The position numbers were made by a program, and so were the translations under genes. The notes below the pieces were generated by a model. The model did not search any database and was not told the DNA's origin. It saw only the letters and a list, made by a program, of their open reading frames with translations. From the NCBI RefSeq assembly GCF_900631955.1, contig NZ_UZWD01000026.1, forward strand, positions 1 to 64,000: a stretch of 64,000 nt of DNA, given 5' to 3'. The DNA is from Devosia equisanguinis (GTDB lineage Bacteria; Pseudomonadota; Alphaproteobacteria; Rhizobiales; Devosiaceae). Below are positions 55,132-63,648 of this stretch, piece after piece. Within the stretch, counting starts at the first letter, position 1. Every line of letters begins with the position of its first letter.

Positions 55132-57434
55132 CGGGCCGCTCGCTCCAGATTGTTCTCGTATTGCGCCTTCGCCGAATAGTATTGCTTGGGCCAGGCCACC
55201 GACTTGATACCGATCTTTGCGGTTTCGTGCATCAGCCAGCTTGGATCGGCCAGGTGCGGACGAGCCACGGCGCAGAGATCTGCGCGGCCGGCCGCAATGA
55301 TCGAATTGGCGTGGTCTGCTTCCGAAATGGCGCCCACTGCAATGGTGGGGATGCCGACTTCGTTGCGCACCTTGTCGGAGAACGGGGTCTGGAACAGGCG
55401 CCCATAAACCGGCTTCTCCTCTTTCCAAACCTGACCGGATGAGCAGTCGATGAGATCGGCGCCAGCGTCCTTGAACATCTTCGCAAAGATCACTGCATCA
55501 TCGGGCGTGTTACCGCCCTCGTACCAGTCGTGGCAGGACAAGCGCACCGATATCGGGCGATCTTCCGGCCAGACTTCCCGCACGGCGCGGAACACTTCCA
55601 GCGGGAAGCGGGCGCGGTTTTCGTGGCTGCCGCCATATTCGTCCTCGCGACGATTGGTCAGCGGGCTCAGGAAACTCGACAGCAGATAGCCATGGGCGCA
55701 GTGGAGCTCAAGCCAGTCGACGCCGGCTTCGGCGGCACGCATGGCCGCAGCGACATGGTCGGCCTTGACCCGATCCATGTCGGTCCGGTCCATCGCCTTG
55801 GGCACCGGACTGTGTTTGAGATAGGGCAGGGCCGAAGCCGAAATCAGTGGCCATGCACCCTCTTCCAGCGGCTGGTCGATGCCATCCCATGCGAGCTTGG
55901 TCGAGCCCTTGCGGCCAGCATGGCCCAACTGGCAGCCCAGCTTCGCACCGGTATTGGAGTGGACGAAATCCGCCAGGCGCTTCCAGCCTTCCTTCTGCTC
56001 GTCGTTCCACAGACCCAGGCAGCCCGGGGTGATGCGCGCATCGGGCGAAACGCAGGTCATCTCAGCAAAAACCAGCGCTGCACCGCCCATGGCGCGCGAA
56101 CCCAGATGTACCATGTGGAAATCGTTGATCAGCCCGTCGGTGGCCGAATACATGGCCATGGGCGAAACGACGATGCGGTTCTTGAGCGTCACGTCGCGCG
56201 CCTTGAACGGCGTCAGCATGGGCGGCAGGCTGCGCGTGTCAGGCTCGACATTGAGCCCCGAATGCGCGGCAAACCAGCGCTCATAGCCTTCCAGCCATTT
56301 GGCGTCCCGCAGGCGCAGGTTTTCGTGGCTGATACGCTGCGAGCGGGTCAGCATGGAATACATGAACTGCTCGGGGGGCAGGGTATCGGCGTAGCGTTCA
56401 CCCACCACCTCGAACCATTCCATCGCGTTGCGGGCCGCATTCTGGATACGGGCCACATCGACGCGTCGGATCTCTTCGTAGTCGGCCAGCACGGCCGGAA
56501 TCTTATCCGCGTCATGCCCATGAATCTGAAACTGCCGCGTCAGCTCGATCGCATCCTCGATCGCCAGCTTGGTGCCCGAGCCGATGGCGAAGTGCGCGGT
56601 GTGGGCGGCGTCGCCCATCAGCACCACATGCGACTGGCCGTTGAAATGGCTCCACTTGCCACAGATCAGCCGGTTGAAGTTAAGCCAGGCCGAGCCGCGC
56701 ATATGCCGCGCATTTGTCATCAGCGGCGCGCCATCTAGCGTGTCGGCGAATAGCGTCTCGCAGAAGGCGATGGAGGCGTCCTGATCGGCGCTGTCGAGAC
56801 CGTGCGCCTTGAACGTATCCTCTGTGGTTTCAACGATAAAGGTCGAAGTCTGGTCGTCGAACTTGTAGATATGCGCCTGGAACCAGCCGTGGTCGGTCTT
56901 GCGGAAATCGAAGGTGAAGGCGTCGAATTGCTTGTTGGTCCCCAGCCAGATATAGCGGTTGGGGCGCTGCTGCAGATCGGGCTGGAACACGTCCTTGTAG
57001 GCGTTTCGGACCTTGGAATTGAAGCCGTCCGAAGCAATTACGAGATCGGCGTCGGGAAAATCGAGATCGGAATTGACCTCGGTCTCGAACTTGAGCTTGA
57101 CGCCGAGTTCCTCGCAGCGCGCCTGCAGGATATTGAGCAGCTTCTTGCGCCCGATACCGACAAAGCCGTGACCGCTGGTGCGCTGCCGGGTGCCTTTGAA
57201 CAAGACCTCGATATCGTCCCAGTGGTTGAAGGCGTCCTTGATGATCGCCGCGCTTTCCGGGTCCCATTTGTTCATGGCGTCCATGGTCTGGTCGGAGAAC
57301 ACGACCCCCCAGCCAAATGTGTCATAGGGCCGGTTGCGCTCGACCACCGTCACCTGGTGCTCGGGGTGGTTCTTCTTCATCAACAGGCCAAAATAGAGGC
57401 CGGCCGGCCCGCCGCCGATACAGACTATGCGCAT
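55128..57434 (-). CDS. 2-aminobenzoyl-CoA monooxygenase/reductase-like fusion protein
   Basis: A 768-residue fusion. Residues 1 to about 370 are a flavin monooxygenase of the aromatic hydroxylase type ([26 protein letters not shown] at the start, [22 protein letters not shown] near 275). Residues about 405-768 are an old-yellow-enzyme domain ([56 protein letters not shown]). This exact fusion is that of 2-aminobenzoyl-CoA monooxygenase/reductase, which hydroxylates and reduces the CoA-activated ring to a non-aromatic product; similar proteins are annotated as salicylyl-CoA 5-hydroxylase. No CoA ligase is encoded nearby. Strong GGAGG before the ATG. It heads the operon with SDR, thioesterase and RidA. 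Confidence 0.88.
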   Translation of the reverse strand: MRIVCIGGGPAGLYFGLLMKKNHPEHQVTVVERNRPYDTFGWGVVFSDQTMDAMNKWDPESAAIIKDAFNHWDDIEVLFKGTRQRTSGHGFVGIGRKKLLNILQARCEELGVKLKFETEVNSDLDFPDADLVIASDGFNSKVRNAYKDVFQPDLQQRPNRYIWLGTNKQFDAFTFDFRKTDHGWFQAHIYKFDDQTSTFIVETTEDTFKAHGLDSADQDASIAFCETLFADTLDGAPLMTNARHMRGSAWLNFNRLICGKWSHFNGQSHVVLMGDAAHTAHFAIGSGTKLAIEDAIELTRQFQIHGHDADKIPAVLADYEEIRRVDVARIQNAARNAMEWFEVVGERYADTLPPEQFMYSMLTRSQRISHENLRLRDAKWLEGYERWFAAHSGLNVEPDTRSLPPMLTPFKARDVTLKNRIVVSPMAMYSATDGLINDFHMVHLGSRAMGGAALVFAEMTCVSPDARITPGCLGLWNDEQKEGWKRLADFVHSNTGAKLGCQLGHAGRKGSTKLAWDGIDQPLEEGAWPLISASALPYLKHSPVPKAMDRTDMDRVKADHVAAAMRAAEAGVDWLELHCAHGYLLSSFLSPLTNRREDEYGGSHENRARFPLEVFRAVREVWPEDRPISVRLSCHDWYEGGNTPDDAVIFAKMFKDAGADLIDCSSGQVWKEEKPVYGRLFQTPFSDKVRNEVGIPTIAVGAISEADHANSIIAAGRADLCAVARPHLADPSWLMHETAKIGIKSVAWPKQYYSAKAQYENNLERAAR

Positions 57435-57465
57435 GGTAACCTCCGTCGCGGCGATACCGCCAATT

Positions 57466-57514
57466 GCTTTAGGTCTAAAATATATGCAAATGCATATTCG
57501 TCAAGACCTAAAGC
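57466..57514. promoter_or_regulatory. Nested operator upstream of monooxygenase/reductase gene
   Basis: Outer arms GCTTTAGGTCT (57466-57476) and AGACCTAAAGC (57504-57514) are exact reverse complements. Between them lies ATATGCAAATGCATAT (57482-57497), identical to the site upstream of the iorA-like gene. TTTAG-GT-CTAAA is itself a near-palindrome at 57468-57479. The array is 32 bp upstream of the ATG, a typical repressor position. Confidence 0.75.
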
Positions 57515-57576
57515 ATTTTTGCGCGATCACGCCTTTGATGAGATCTGCGAGAGCGCTTGATGCGCGCCCGCGATTT

Positions 57577-58359
57577 TCACATGGCAGGGGCTGCGCCGGC
57601 TCCCTGAACCGACCGATATGCTGAGAGCGCGACGAAGCCGCCGTCGATCACGATGTCTTCGCCAGTAATCGACTGCGCCAGGTTGGAAGCGAGAAACATC
57701 ACGAGGTTGGCGACCTCGTCGGCCTCCACCGCCCGCCCGGAGGGGGTCGCGGCGATCATAGGCGCCAGATGCGGCGCGCCGCGATTGAGGTCAGTGACCA
57801 CCAGTCCCGGGCAGACGGCATTGACCCGAATGTTCAGTGCCGCGAATTCCGATGCCGCTGCGCGCGTCAGCCCCCGCATGCCCCATTTGGAGGCCGTGTA
57901 AGCCGGGTCCTGATGGGCCGAGAAGGCACTGTTAGAGGCGATATTGACGATGCTGCCGCCGCCAGATTTCGCCATCAGCGGCGCGACGAATTTCTGGCCC
58001 AGAAACACCCCCTTGAGATTGATCGCCAGTGTCAGATCCCAATCCTCGACCGACATCTCAAGGATCGACCGCCGCCTTACGATGCCCGCATTGTTGACCA
58101 GGACATCGAGCCGTCCGTGCCAGGACTCGGTGGTAGCGATGGCGGCCTGCCAGGCGGATGGATCAGTTACGTCCAGCCGCTGGAATCGGGCCTGCAGCCC
58201 TGACTTCGTTAGCGCATCGGCGAGTGCAAGGCCCTCCTCCTCAAGCACATCAGCGATCATCACGGCCGCACCAGCTTCTGCCAGTCGTCGCACCTCGACC
58301 GCACCCTGGCCCCTGGCGCCGCCCGTGACGAGGGCAACTTTGCCTTTGAAATCAAACAT
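57577..58359 (-). CDS. SDR family oxidoreductase (module B)
   Basis: A 260-residue SDR with TGGARGQGAVE (about residues 12-22), NNAGIVRR near 90, IASNSAF, YTASKWG and GEDIVIDGGFV. It is paralogous to the SDR at 50756. It is the last gene of an operon reading from 63535: binding protein, ATPase, permease, cupin, metallo-hydrolase, SDR. It probably oxidises an alcohol or sugar-type substrate taken up by that importer; the operon ends before the operator array at 57466. Confidence 0.82.
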   Translation of the reverse strand: MFDFKGKVALVTGGARGQGAVEVRRLAEAGAAVMIADVLEEEGLALADALTKSGLQARFQRLDVTDPSAWQAAIATTESWHGRLDVLVNNAGIVRRRSILEMSVEDWDLTLAINLKGVFLGQKFVAPLMAKSGGGSIVNIASNSAFSAHQDPAYTASKWGMRGLTRAAASEFAALNIRVNAVCPGLVVTDLNRGAPHLAPMIAATPSGRAVEADEVANLVMFLASNLAQSITGEDIVIDGGFVALSAYRSVQGAGAAPAM

Positions 58360-58475
58360 GATCGATCTCCTCCGCCATGACCCGGGCCGGCAGCGAGCGA
58401 CGCTCGGCCCCTTGGGGGCCGTCGTTGAGAAGTTTCATGGTCTTTGCCTTAGAGGGAGCCGAGAAAATCGTTGGC

Positions 58476-59264
58476 TTAGTAAAAGTCCGGCGCCTTGCGC
58501 AGTTCAGCCCATTGCTTGCTGTCGTGGCCGGCGATCACCAGCGCACCTTCGCGCTGCTGCACAGCCCGCAACTTCTTTACCGAACGCACCACTTCGATGG
58601 CCGAATGCAGCGCGCCGGGCAGTGCCTTTTCCTCGAAATGGTCCATTGTGTCGGCGGCATCGACCGCCAGCAGTACCGAAGCGCCGGCCGAGGTCCGTAC
58701 AAGGATGGACTGGTGGCCGCAGGTATGTCCGGGCGAGCGGATCAGGACGATCGAGCCATCGCCATAAAGGTCGTAGAAGTCGCCCCACGAATTTTCGAGG
58801 ATCAGCCAATCGAGGTCGGGCCGGTCGAAATCCTTGCGGACATAGGCGGCGCGCGCGAACCAGTCCGGAGCGTGGGCATATTCCCACTCCACCCTCTGCA
58901 CCACATGGGTCGCGCCGGGGAACCGGCCCACCGCACCGACATGGTCAAGATGCAGATGCGACAGCACCACATGGCGCACAGATTCCGGCGCAATGCCCAT
59001 GGCCGTTAGCTGGGCCACGCATCCCTGTTCCGGCGTCATGACAGGCGTGAAAAACTCGGCGACCTTGCCCCAGTGTCCGGCCGCGTCGGTGGCGCATTCG
59101 ACCGGCGTGCCCCCATCGATCACCACATTGCCCTTGGGGTGGGTGATCAGGAAAAACGGCACCGGAATCTCGAATGGTTCATCGGCGCCATTGAGATAGA
59201 TGTCGTGGTAGTTGCATTTGAGAATGCCGGTATCGAACAGATAGAGACGGATATCGTCGGCCAT
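58476..59264 (-). CDS. Metallo-beta-lactamase fold hydrolase, AHL-lactonase-like
   Basis: A 262-residue MBL-fold protein with the dinuclear metal motif HLHLDH (His103, His105, Asp107, His108), a SPGHTCGHQSILV segment and VDAADT later, matching the family often labelled N-acyl homoserine lactonase. GGGAGGAAAA precedes the ATG. In this operon (importer, cupin, SDR) a lactonase for a sugar-derived or other imported lactone is at least as likely as quorum quenching, as its FAH counterpart in the paralogous module is also a hydrolase. Confidence 0.82.
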   Translation of the reverse strand: MADDIRLYLFDTGILKCNYHDIYLNGADEPFEIPVPFFLITHPKGNVVIDGGTPVECATDAAGHWGKVAEFFTPVMTPEQGCVAQLTAMGIAPESVRHVVLSHLHLDHVGAVGRFPGATHVVQRVEWEYAHAPDWFARAAYVRKDFDRPDLDWLILENSWGDFYDLYGDGSIVLIRSPGHTCGHQSILVRTSAGASVLLAVDAADTMDHFEEKALPGALHSAIEVVRSVKKLRAVQQREGALVIAGHDSKQWAELRKAPDFY

Positions 59265-59298
59265 GGTTTTCCTCCCAGGATCAGTTTTGCGCCACGCT

Positions 59299-59727
59299 TC
59301 AGGCGCGACGGAAGCCTTCCAGCGCCGTATCGGGCACGTCGGGCAGATTGGTTACCAGATTATCGGGCGTGCGGCAGGTCAGCCAGACCAACTCGTCGGT
59401 TGTCGACATGTTCACCTCCACATGCGGCATGAAGGGAGGAACAAAGACGAAGTCGCCTTCGAACAGGTCGACGAACTCGGCATAGTCCGCGCCGAAATAG
59501 ATGCGGCCGTGACCCTTGAGCACATAGCCGCCGGTTTCGCATTCCTCGTGGTGATGCGGCGGCGAACGATGGCCCGGACCATTGGATACGCGCCCAAACC
59601 AGATTTTCGTGGCCGGCGAATTCTGTGGACTGACGCCTGAGCGCCTGACGCATTCTCCAGACTGCAGCGTGGTCTCATCCAGCGAACCGGCACGCGTGAC
59701 GACAGGGACGACGGCTGGGGTGGTCAT
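59299..59727 (-). CDS. Cupin domain protein (module B)
   Basis: A 142-residue cupin paralogous to the one at 52399, with PPHHHEECETGGYVLKGHGRIYFG and FVFVPPFMPHVEVNMSTTDELVWL. The long MSTTDELVWL segment is identical in both. The start at 59727 gives the same length as the paralogue. It lies between the permease and MBL-hydrolase genes. Function unknown; the retained histidines suggest metal binding. Confidence 0.82.
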   Translation of the reverse strand: MTTPAVVPVVTRAGSLDETTLQSGECVRRSGVSPQNSPATKIWFGRVSNGPGHRSPPHHHEECETGGYVLKGHGRIYFGADYAEFVDLFEGDFVFVPPFMPHVEVNMSTTDELVWLTCRTPDNLVTNLPDVPDTALEGFRRA

Positions 59728-59744
59728 GGAAAGGGTCCTTCCGG

Positions 59745-60731
59745 TCATTTGATGAACTGGTACTTTTTGCGGTCAATGGTCGAAGCGACGGCGAGAATAA
59801 TGACGACGCCCTTCACCACTTCCTGGGTGAAGCTGTTAACGCCGATCACGTCCATGCCGTTGGAGAGGATGGCGATGACCAGAACGCCCAGGATCGTGCG
59901 ATGCGGCCCGCCAATGCCGCCGGAAAGGGCGGTGCCGCCCATGACAATTGCCGCGATGGAGTCGAGCAGCATGTTGGCGCCTGCCGTCGGCGTGCCGGCG
60001 CCCACCTGGGCGGTCAGCATCACGCCTGCCAACCCGCAAAGCGTCCCCGAAAGCATGAACGCCAGCACCTTGTAGCGCAGCACCGGTACGCCGGCATTTG
60101 CCGCGACCAGCTCACCGCCGCCAATGGCATAGAGATAACGACCAAGCGTGGTCTTGAATGCCACAAAGGTCAGCACGGCGGCGGCCAGCGCCGCGATCAG
60201 GATGATATTGGGGACGCCGAACAGCATGGCAGCATTGACCGAGGAGGTCAGCGAGAAATCCATGAACATGATCGACGTGCCGCCGGTGATCATGTTCGCA
60301 ATGCCTGAAAGCACCGAAAGCATCCCTAGAGTTACGAGGAAGGATGGCACTTTCAGACCGATCAGGATCAGACCGTTAAAAGCGCCGACACTCAGGCCGA
60401 CGCCCATCCCGACCAGCACTGCGACCAGAGGGCCCGCTGGGTCGATGACCATGGCTGCAACGATGCCCGCCAAGGTGACGATCGAGCCCACCGACAGATC
60501 GATCGAGCCGATCATGATCACCATGGTACCGGCCAGCGCCACCAGGAGCAGCACCGAGGACTGCCGGCCGATATTCATCGCGTTGTCAAAGGTGGCAAAG
60601 TACGGATTCTGCACCGCAAAAAAGGCGATCAGAACTGCAATGACCACGAGGGGATAAAGGGCCACGGCGTTCTGGCGAAGCCAGCTGGATCGTGCGGCTT
60701 CGGGAGCGGCTTTGGCAGCAATTGCGGTCAT
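59745..60731 (-). CDS. Ribose-type ABC transporter permease (RbsC-like)
   Basis: A 328-residue permease with about nine membrane segments and RbsC-family blocks MIGSIDLSVGSIVTLAGIVAA and GVPVLRYKVLAFMLSGTLCGLAG. The ATG at 60731 is preferred over an upstream in-frame start, as it begins the normal cytoplasmic N-terminus. It follows the ATPase gene by 13 bases and precedes the cupin gene. Confidence 0.9.
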   Translation of the reverse strand: MTAIAAKAAPEAARSSWLRQNAVALYPLVVIAVLIAFFAVQNPYFATFDNAMNIGRQSSVLLLVALAGTMVIMIGSIDLSVGSIVTLAGIVAAMVIDPAGPLVAVLVGMGVGLSVGAFNGLILIGLKVPSFLVTLGMLSVLSGIANMITGGTSIMFMDFSLTSSVNAAMLFGVPNIILIAALAAAVLTFVAFKTTLGRYLYAIGGGELVAANAGVPVLRYKVLAFMLSGTLCGLAGVMLTAQVGAGTPTAGANMLLDSIAAIVMGGTALSGGIGGPHRTILGVLVIAILSNGMDVIGVNSFTQEVVKGVVIILAVASTIDRKKYQFIK

Positions 60732-60744
60732 TTGTATGGTCTCC

Positions 60745-62268
60745 TCAAACCATGCCGCGCACGACGGCGGCTTCTTCCGGCTTGGCATGGGCTGGTGCGG
60801 CGATGGTGTCGGTGATGCGCCCCGCGCGCAGGGTCACGATGCGATTTGAAAGCCCGATGAGCTCGGGTAGGTTGTCCGAGACCAGCAGGATGGCGACGCC
60901 TTCGGCGGCGAGTTCGCGCAGCAGTTGATAAATGTCTTCCTTGGCCCCGACATCGAGGCCGCGCCCCGGGTCATCCAGGACGAAGACGCGTATGCCGCGC
61001 TCCATCCATTTCGCGAAAACCACTTTCTGGGCATTGCCGCCTGAGAGATTAAGGATCTGCACGTGTCGGCCTGCAACCCGAATGCGCAACCGCTCGATCC
61101 AGCCATCGGCCATGCGGGCGGAACGCGCCGCCGACAGCACCGGGCTCCGGCCATGGCGCAGGCGCTGCAGCGAGGGCAGGGCCATGTTCCATTCCACCGA
61201 ATGCACGCCAATCACGCCGGCAAGGTTGCGTTCCGCAGGGACCGTGCCGATACCGCGCCGCACCGCCTGGGCTTGGCGGCCCAAGGGCAGGGGTGCGCCG
61301 TCGAGCAGCACCTGACCCTGGCTGGGGCGCAACGCCCCGGAGAGCACCCCTGCAAGTTCGGTCTTGCCCGAGCCCATCACACCGGCGACGCCAACGATTT
61401 CGCCGGCATGCAGCGTCAGATCGATAGCCTCGAGCGCACCGGGCAGGTGAATGCCGCGCAATTCGACCACTGGCGCACCGGGTTGGTCGCGCTGGGCGGA
61501 CTCCTTGTAGTAACCGGCGAGTTTCGGGCGGCCGACAATCGCCTCATGGATGCGATCTGCGTCGGTCTCCACGACTGGCCACTGGCCGCTGACGCTGCCG
61601 TCCTTGAGCGTGACCACGTCATCGCATACTTCGAAGACGTCGCTCAGGTGATGGGAGACGAACAGGATCGACGCGCGCGATTTCCAGCGGCGGATCGAGT
61701 TGAACAACACCTCGGTTTCGGCATCGGAAAGCGCGCTGGTCGGCTCGTCCAGAAGGACAATCGGTTCCACCGGATAAAGGTGTCCCAGCGAAAAGGCCTT
61801 GGCGATCTCCACCAATTGACGCTGTCCGAAGGACAGATCGCCGGTGCGAGCCTTGGGATCGATATCGAGCCCCAGCTCGGCAAACACCTTGGAGACGAAC
61901 GCAGCCATGCCCTTGGCATCAAGCACGCCAAGGCGCGAAAATCGCTTTTCGCGCCCCAAAAGGATGTTTTGATAGACTCTGAGGTCCGGCACCAGGCCCT
62001 GTTCCTGGAACACCGTGGCAATGCCTAGGGCGGCGGCATCGGCCGCAGACGCGAATTTGCGTTCGCTGCCATTGACCAGCAGCCGGCCCTCGCTGGGCGC
62101 ACGCGTGCCGTTGATCATCGCAATGATCGTCGATTTGCCGGCGCCGTTTTCTCCGACAAGCCCTAGGACAGAATGCCGCCGGAGCCGGAAAGACGCGTTG
62201 TTGAGGGCGGTGACGTGACCATATCGTTTGGTCACGCCCTCCAGTTCGAGTGCGATTTCGGGCGTCAT
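60745..62268 (-). CDS. Ribose-type ABC transporter ATP-binding protein (RbsA-like)
   Basis: A 507-residue ATPase with two nucleotide-binding halves. The first has Walker A GENGAGKS and LSFGQRQLVEIAKA with Walker B IVLLDEPTSALSD; the second has a degenerate Walker A region (GVMGSGKTE) and LSGGNAQKVVFAKWMERGIRVFVLDDPGRGLDV, where the usual DEPTRGIDV reads DDPGRGLDV. The second site in RbsA is typically partly degenerate. It works with the RbsC-like and RbsB-like proteins encoded on either side. Confidence 0.9.
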   Translation of the reverse strand: MTPEIALELEGVTKRYGHVTALNNASFRLRRHSVLGLVGENGAGKSTIIAMINGTRAPSEGRLLVNGSERKFASAADAAALGIATVFQEQGLVPDLRVYQNILLGREKRFSRLGVLDAKGMAAFVSKVFAELGLDIDPKARTGDLSFGQRQLVEIAKAFSLGHLYPVEPIVLLDEPTSALSDAETEVLFNSIRRWKSRASILFVSHHLSDVFEVCDDVVTLKDGSVSGQWPVVETDADRIHEAIVGRPKLAGYYKESAQRDQPGAPVVELRGIHLPGALEAIDLTLHAGEIVGVAGVMGSGKTELAGVLSGALRPSQGQVLLDGAPLPLGRQAQAVRRGIGTVPAERNLAGVIGVHSVEWNMALPSLQRLRHGRSPVLSAARSARMADGWIERLRIRVAGRHVQILNLSGGNAQKVVFAKWMERGIRVFVLDDPGRGLDVGAKEDIYQLLRELAAEGVAILLVSDNLPELIGLSNRIVTLRAGRITDTIAAPAHAKPEEAAVVRGMV

Positions 62269-62284
62269 CCGGCGGCTTCCGTTC

Positions 62285-63535
62285 TTAGGACTTTACCGGG
62301 CCGGTCTTGTAGTGCTCCGCATAAAGCGCATCGACGTCTGCGAAAACGCCCTTTTCGGCTGCGCCTTCATAGGCCGGATTGAGCTTGCCACGGTTTTCCG
62401 GGAACGGTCCCCAGTAATCGTCGGGATTGATGGCCGTGATCTTGTTCTGCGGGTCCCAGGTCTCGGGGTTGAGCGTACGGCTCATCTTGGCCCAGTCGAA
62501 GGGATCCTGCCCTTCGCCATAGATGGCGTCGGCGATGGGGCCGGCATTTTCCGCCGTGGCAAGCGCGGAACCGGTGAACAGCAGCCGCTCGCCCAAGGTC
62601 GGCTTCCAGCCGTTCATGGCGTCGAAGGCCAGCACCGTGGTGAAGCCCGCGCCATAAGGGGGCAGGGAGGTATGGGTTGCAACCATCTGCTCGCCCTTGG
62701 CCACCTCGCGCAGACCTTCGGGCAGTCCGTCAACGCCGGAAACCTTTATCCCGGTAAGGCCGCGTTCGCGCAAGGCGCTGATAACGCCGAGGGCCATATT
62801 GTCGTTCTGCGCGAACACGCCCTTCATGTCGGGATGCGCGGTGAGCATGGACAGCATCACCGTGCGAGCCTTCTGGCGATCCCAGTCGGCGCGCAGTCCA
62901 CCAACGATTTCGATGCCGGGATATTCGGCCGCGGCCTGCATCAGGCCGGCAGTGCGATAGACGTCGGTGGGCGTGGCGAGGCCCGCGATATGGACGATCT
63001 TGCCTTCGCCGCCGACGCTGTCGAACAGTGCCTTGGCGACCTCATAGGCGCCCTCGACCGAATTGGGGGTGACGAAGGCAACGAAGTAGTCGCCGATATC
63101 GGGCGGCGTGAACCATTCCGGTGCCTCCCAGCTGGGCACGAAATGGATGGCGTTTTCCTGGCAGAACTGGGCCATCATCGGCAGCGAGCCGGCCGGGTTG
63201 ACGCAACCGATCAGCATATTGGTCGAGCTGCTGGGCAAGCTGCGCACCTGCGACAGCTGCCGCGCTGTGTCGTTCTGGTGGAAGATTTCCTGCGGCTCGA
63301 GGCCAAGCGCGACGGCGGAGCGGTTGAAAGCCTGCGTCCAGACATTCCAGTAGTCGTTGGCCGGTGTCGAGACCTGGTTGGCGATCCGCTTTCCGGTGGC
63401 CGCCTCGGCCATCCTGGTCAGGGCCGGCGTCACCGCCAGCGACAGGCCCGCAGCGGCGGCGAGCTTCAGAAATACGCGTCGTTCCATACCGTCACGCATG
63501 GTCAATGCGTGGCGGACGATCTGTTCTTCAGACAT
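62285..63535 (-). CDS. Ribose-type ABC transporter substrate-binding protein (RbsB-like)
   Basis: A 416-residue periplasmic binding protein of the type I sugar-binding (Peripla_BP_4) fold. The N-terminus (ERRVFLKLAAAAGLSLAVTPALTRMAEA) is twin-arginine-like, with cleavage near residue 45. Motifs: NDNMALGVISALRERGL and VSGVDGLPEGL, typical of RbsB relatives. GGGGAGG precedes the ATG at 63535, deciding against an upstream start. It begins the importer, cupin, MBL, SDR operon and is divergent from another SDR gene. Ligand unknown. Confidence 0.85.
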   Translation of the reverse strand: MSEEQIVRHALTMRDGMERRVFLKLAAAAGLSLAVTPALTRMAEAATGKRIANQVSTPANDYWNVWTQAFNRSAVALGLEPQEIFHQNDTARQLSQVRSLPSSSTNMLIGCVNPAGSLPMMAQFCQENAIHFVPSWEAPEWFTPPDIGDYFVAFVTPNSVEGAYEVAKALFDSVGGEGKIVHIAGLATPTDVYRTAGLMQAAAEYPGIEIVGGLRADWDRQKARTVMLSMLTAHPDMKGVFAQNDNMALGVISALRERGLTGIKVSGVDGLPEGLREVAKGEQMVATHTSLPPYGAGFTTVLAFDAMNGWKPTLGERLLFTGSALATAENAGPIADAIYGEGQDPFDWAKMSRTLNPETWDPQNKITAINPDDYWGPFPENRGKLNPAYEGAAEKGVFADVDALYAEHYKTGPVKS

Positions 63536-63648
63536 GGGTTCCTCCCCAACAAATGTCACTTGTAAATAATTATATAATTTCTCATATGTCAATAAATTAC
63601 GAAATTTGGCGATGGGCGGTCGCCTGAAACGGCACCTGGGAGGAGGAA
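63536..63648. promoter_or_regulatory. AT-rich divergent promoter
   Basis: The 113-bp gap between divergent binding-protein and SDR genes is strikingly AT-rich. It contains a perfect 12-bp palindrome AATTATATAATT (63568-63579) and TGTCAA at 63587-63592, a TTGACA -35 for the minus strand, though no strong -10 is seen at the right spacing. None of the 32-57 kb motifs is present here. Confidence 0.5.

Noticed and set aside
55128-57434. Salicylyl-CoA 5-hydroxylase leading to gentisate
   Set aside because: This label is used for similar fusions, but no salicylate-CoA ligase or gentisate dioxygenase is in the window, whereas RidA and isatin-related genes favour 2-aminobenzoyl-CoA. Not fully excluded.
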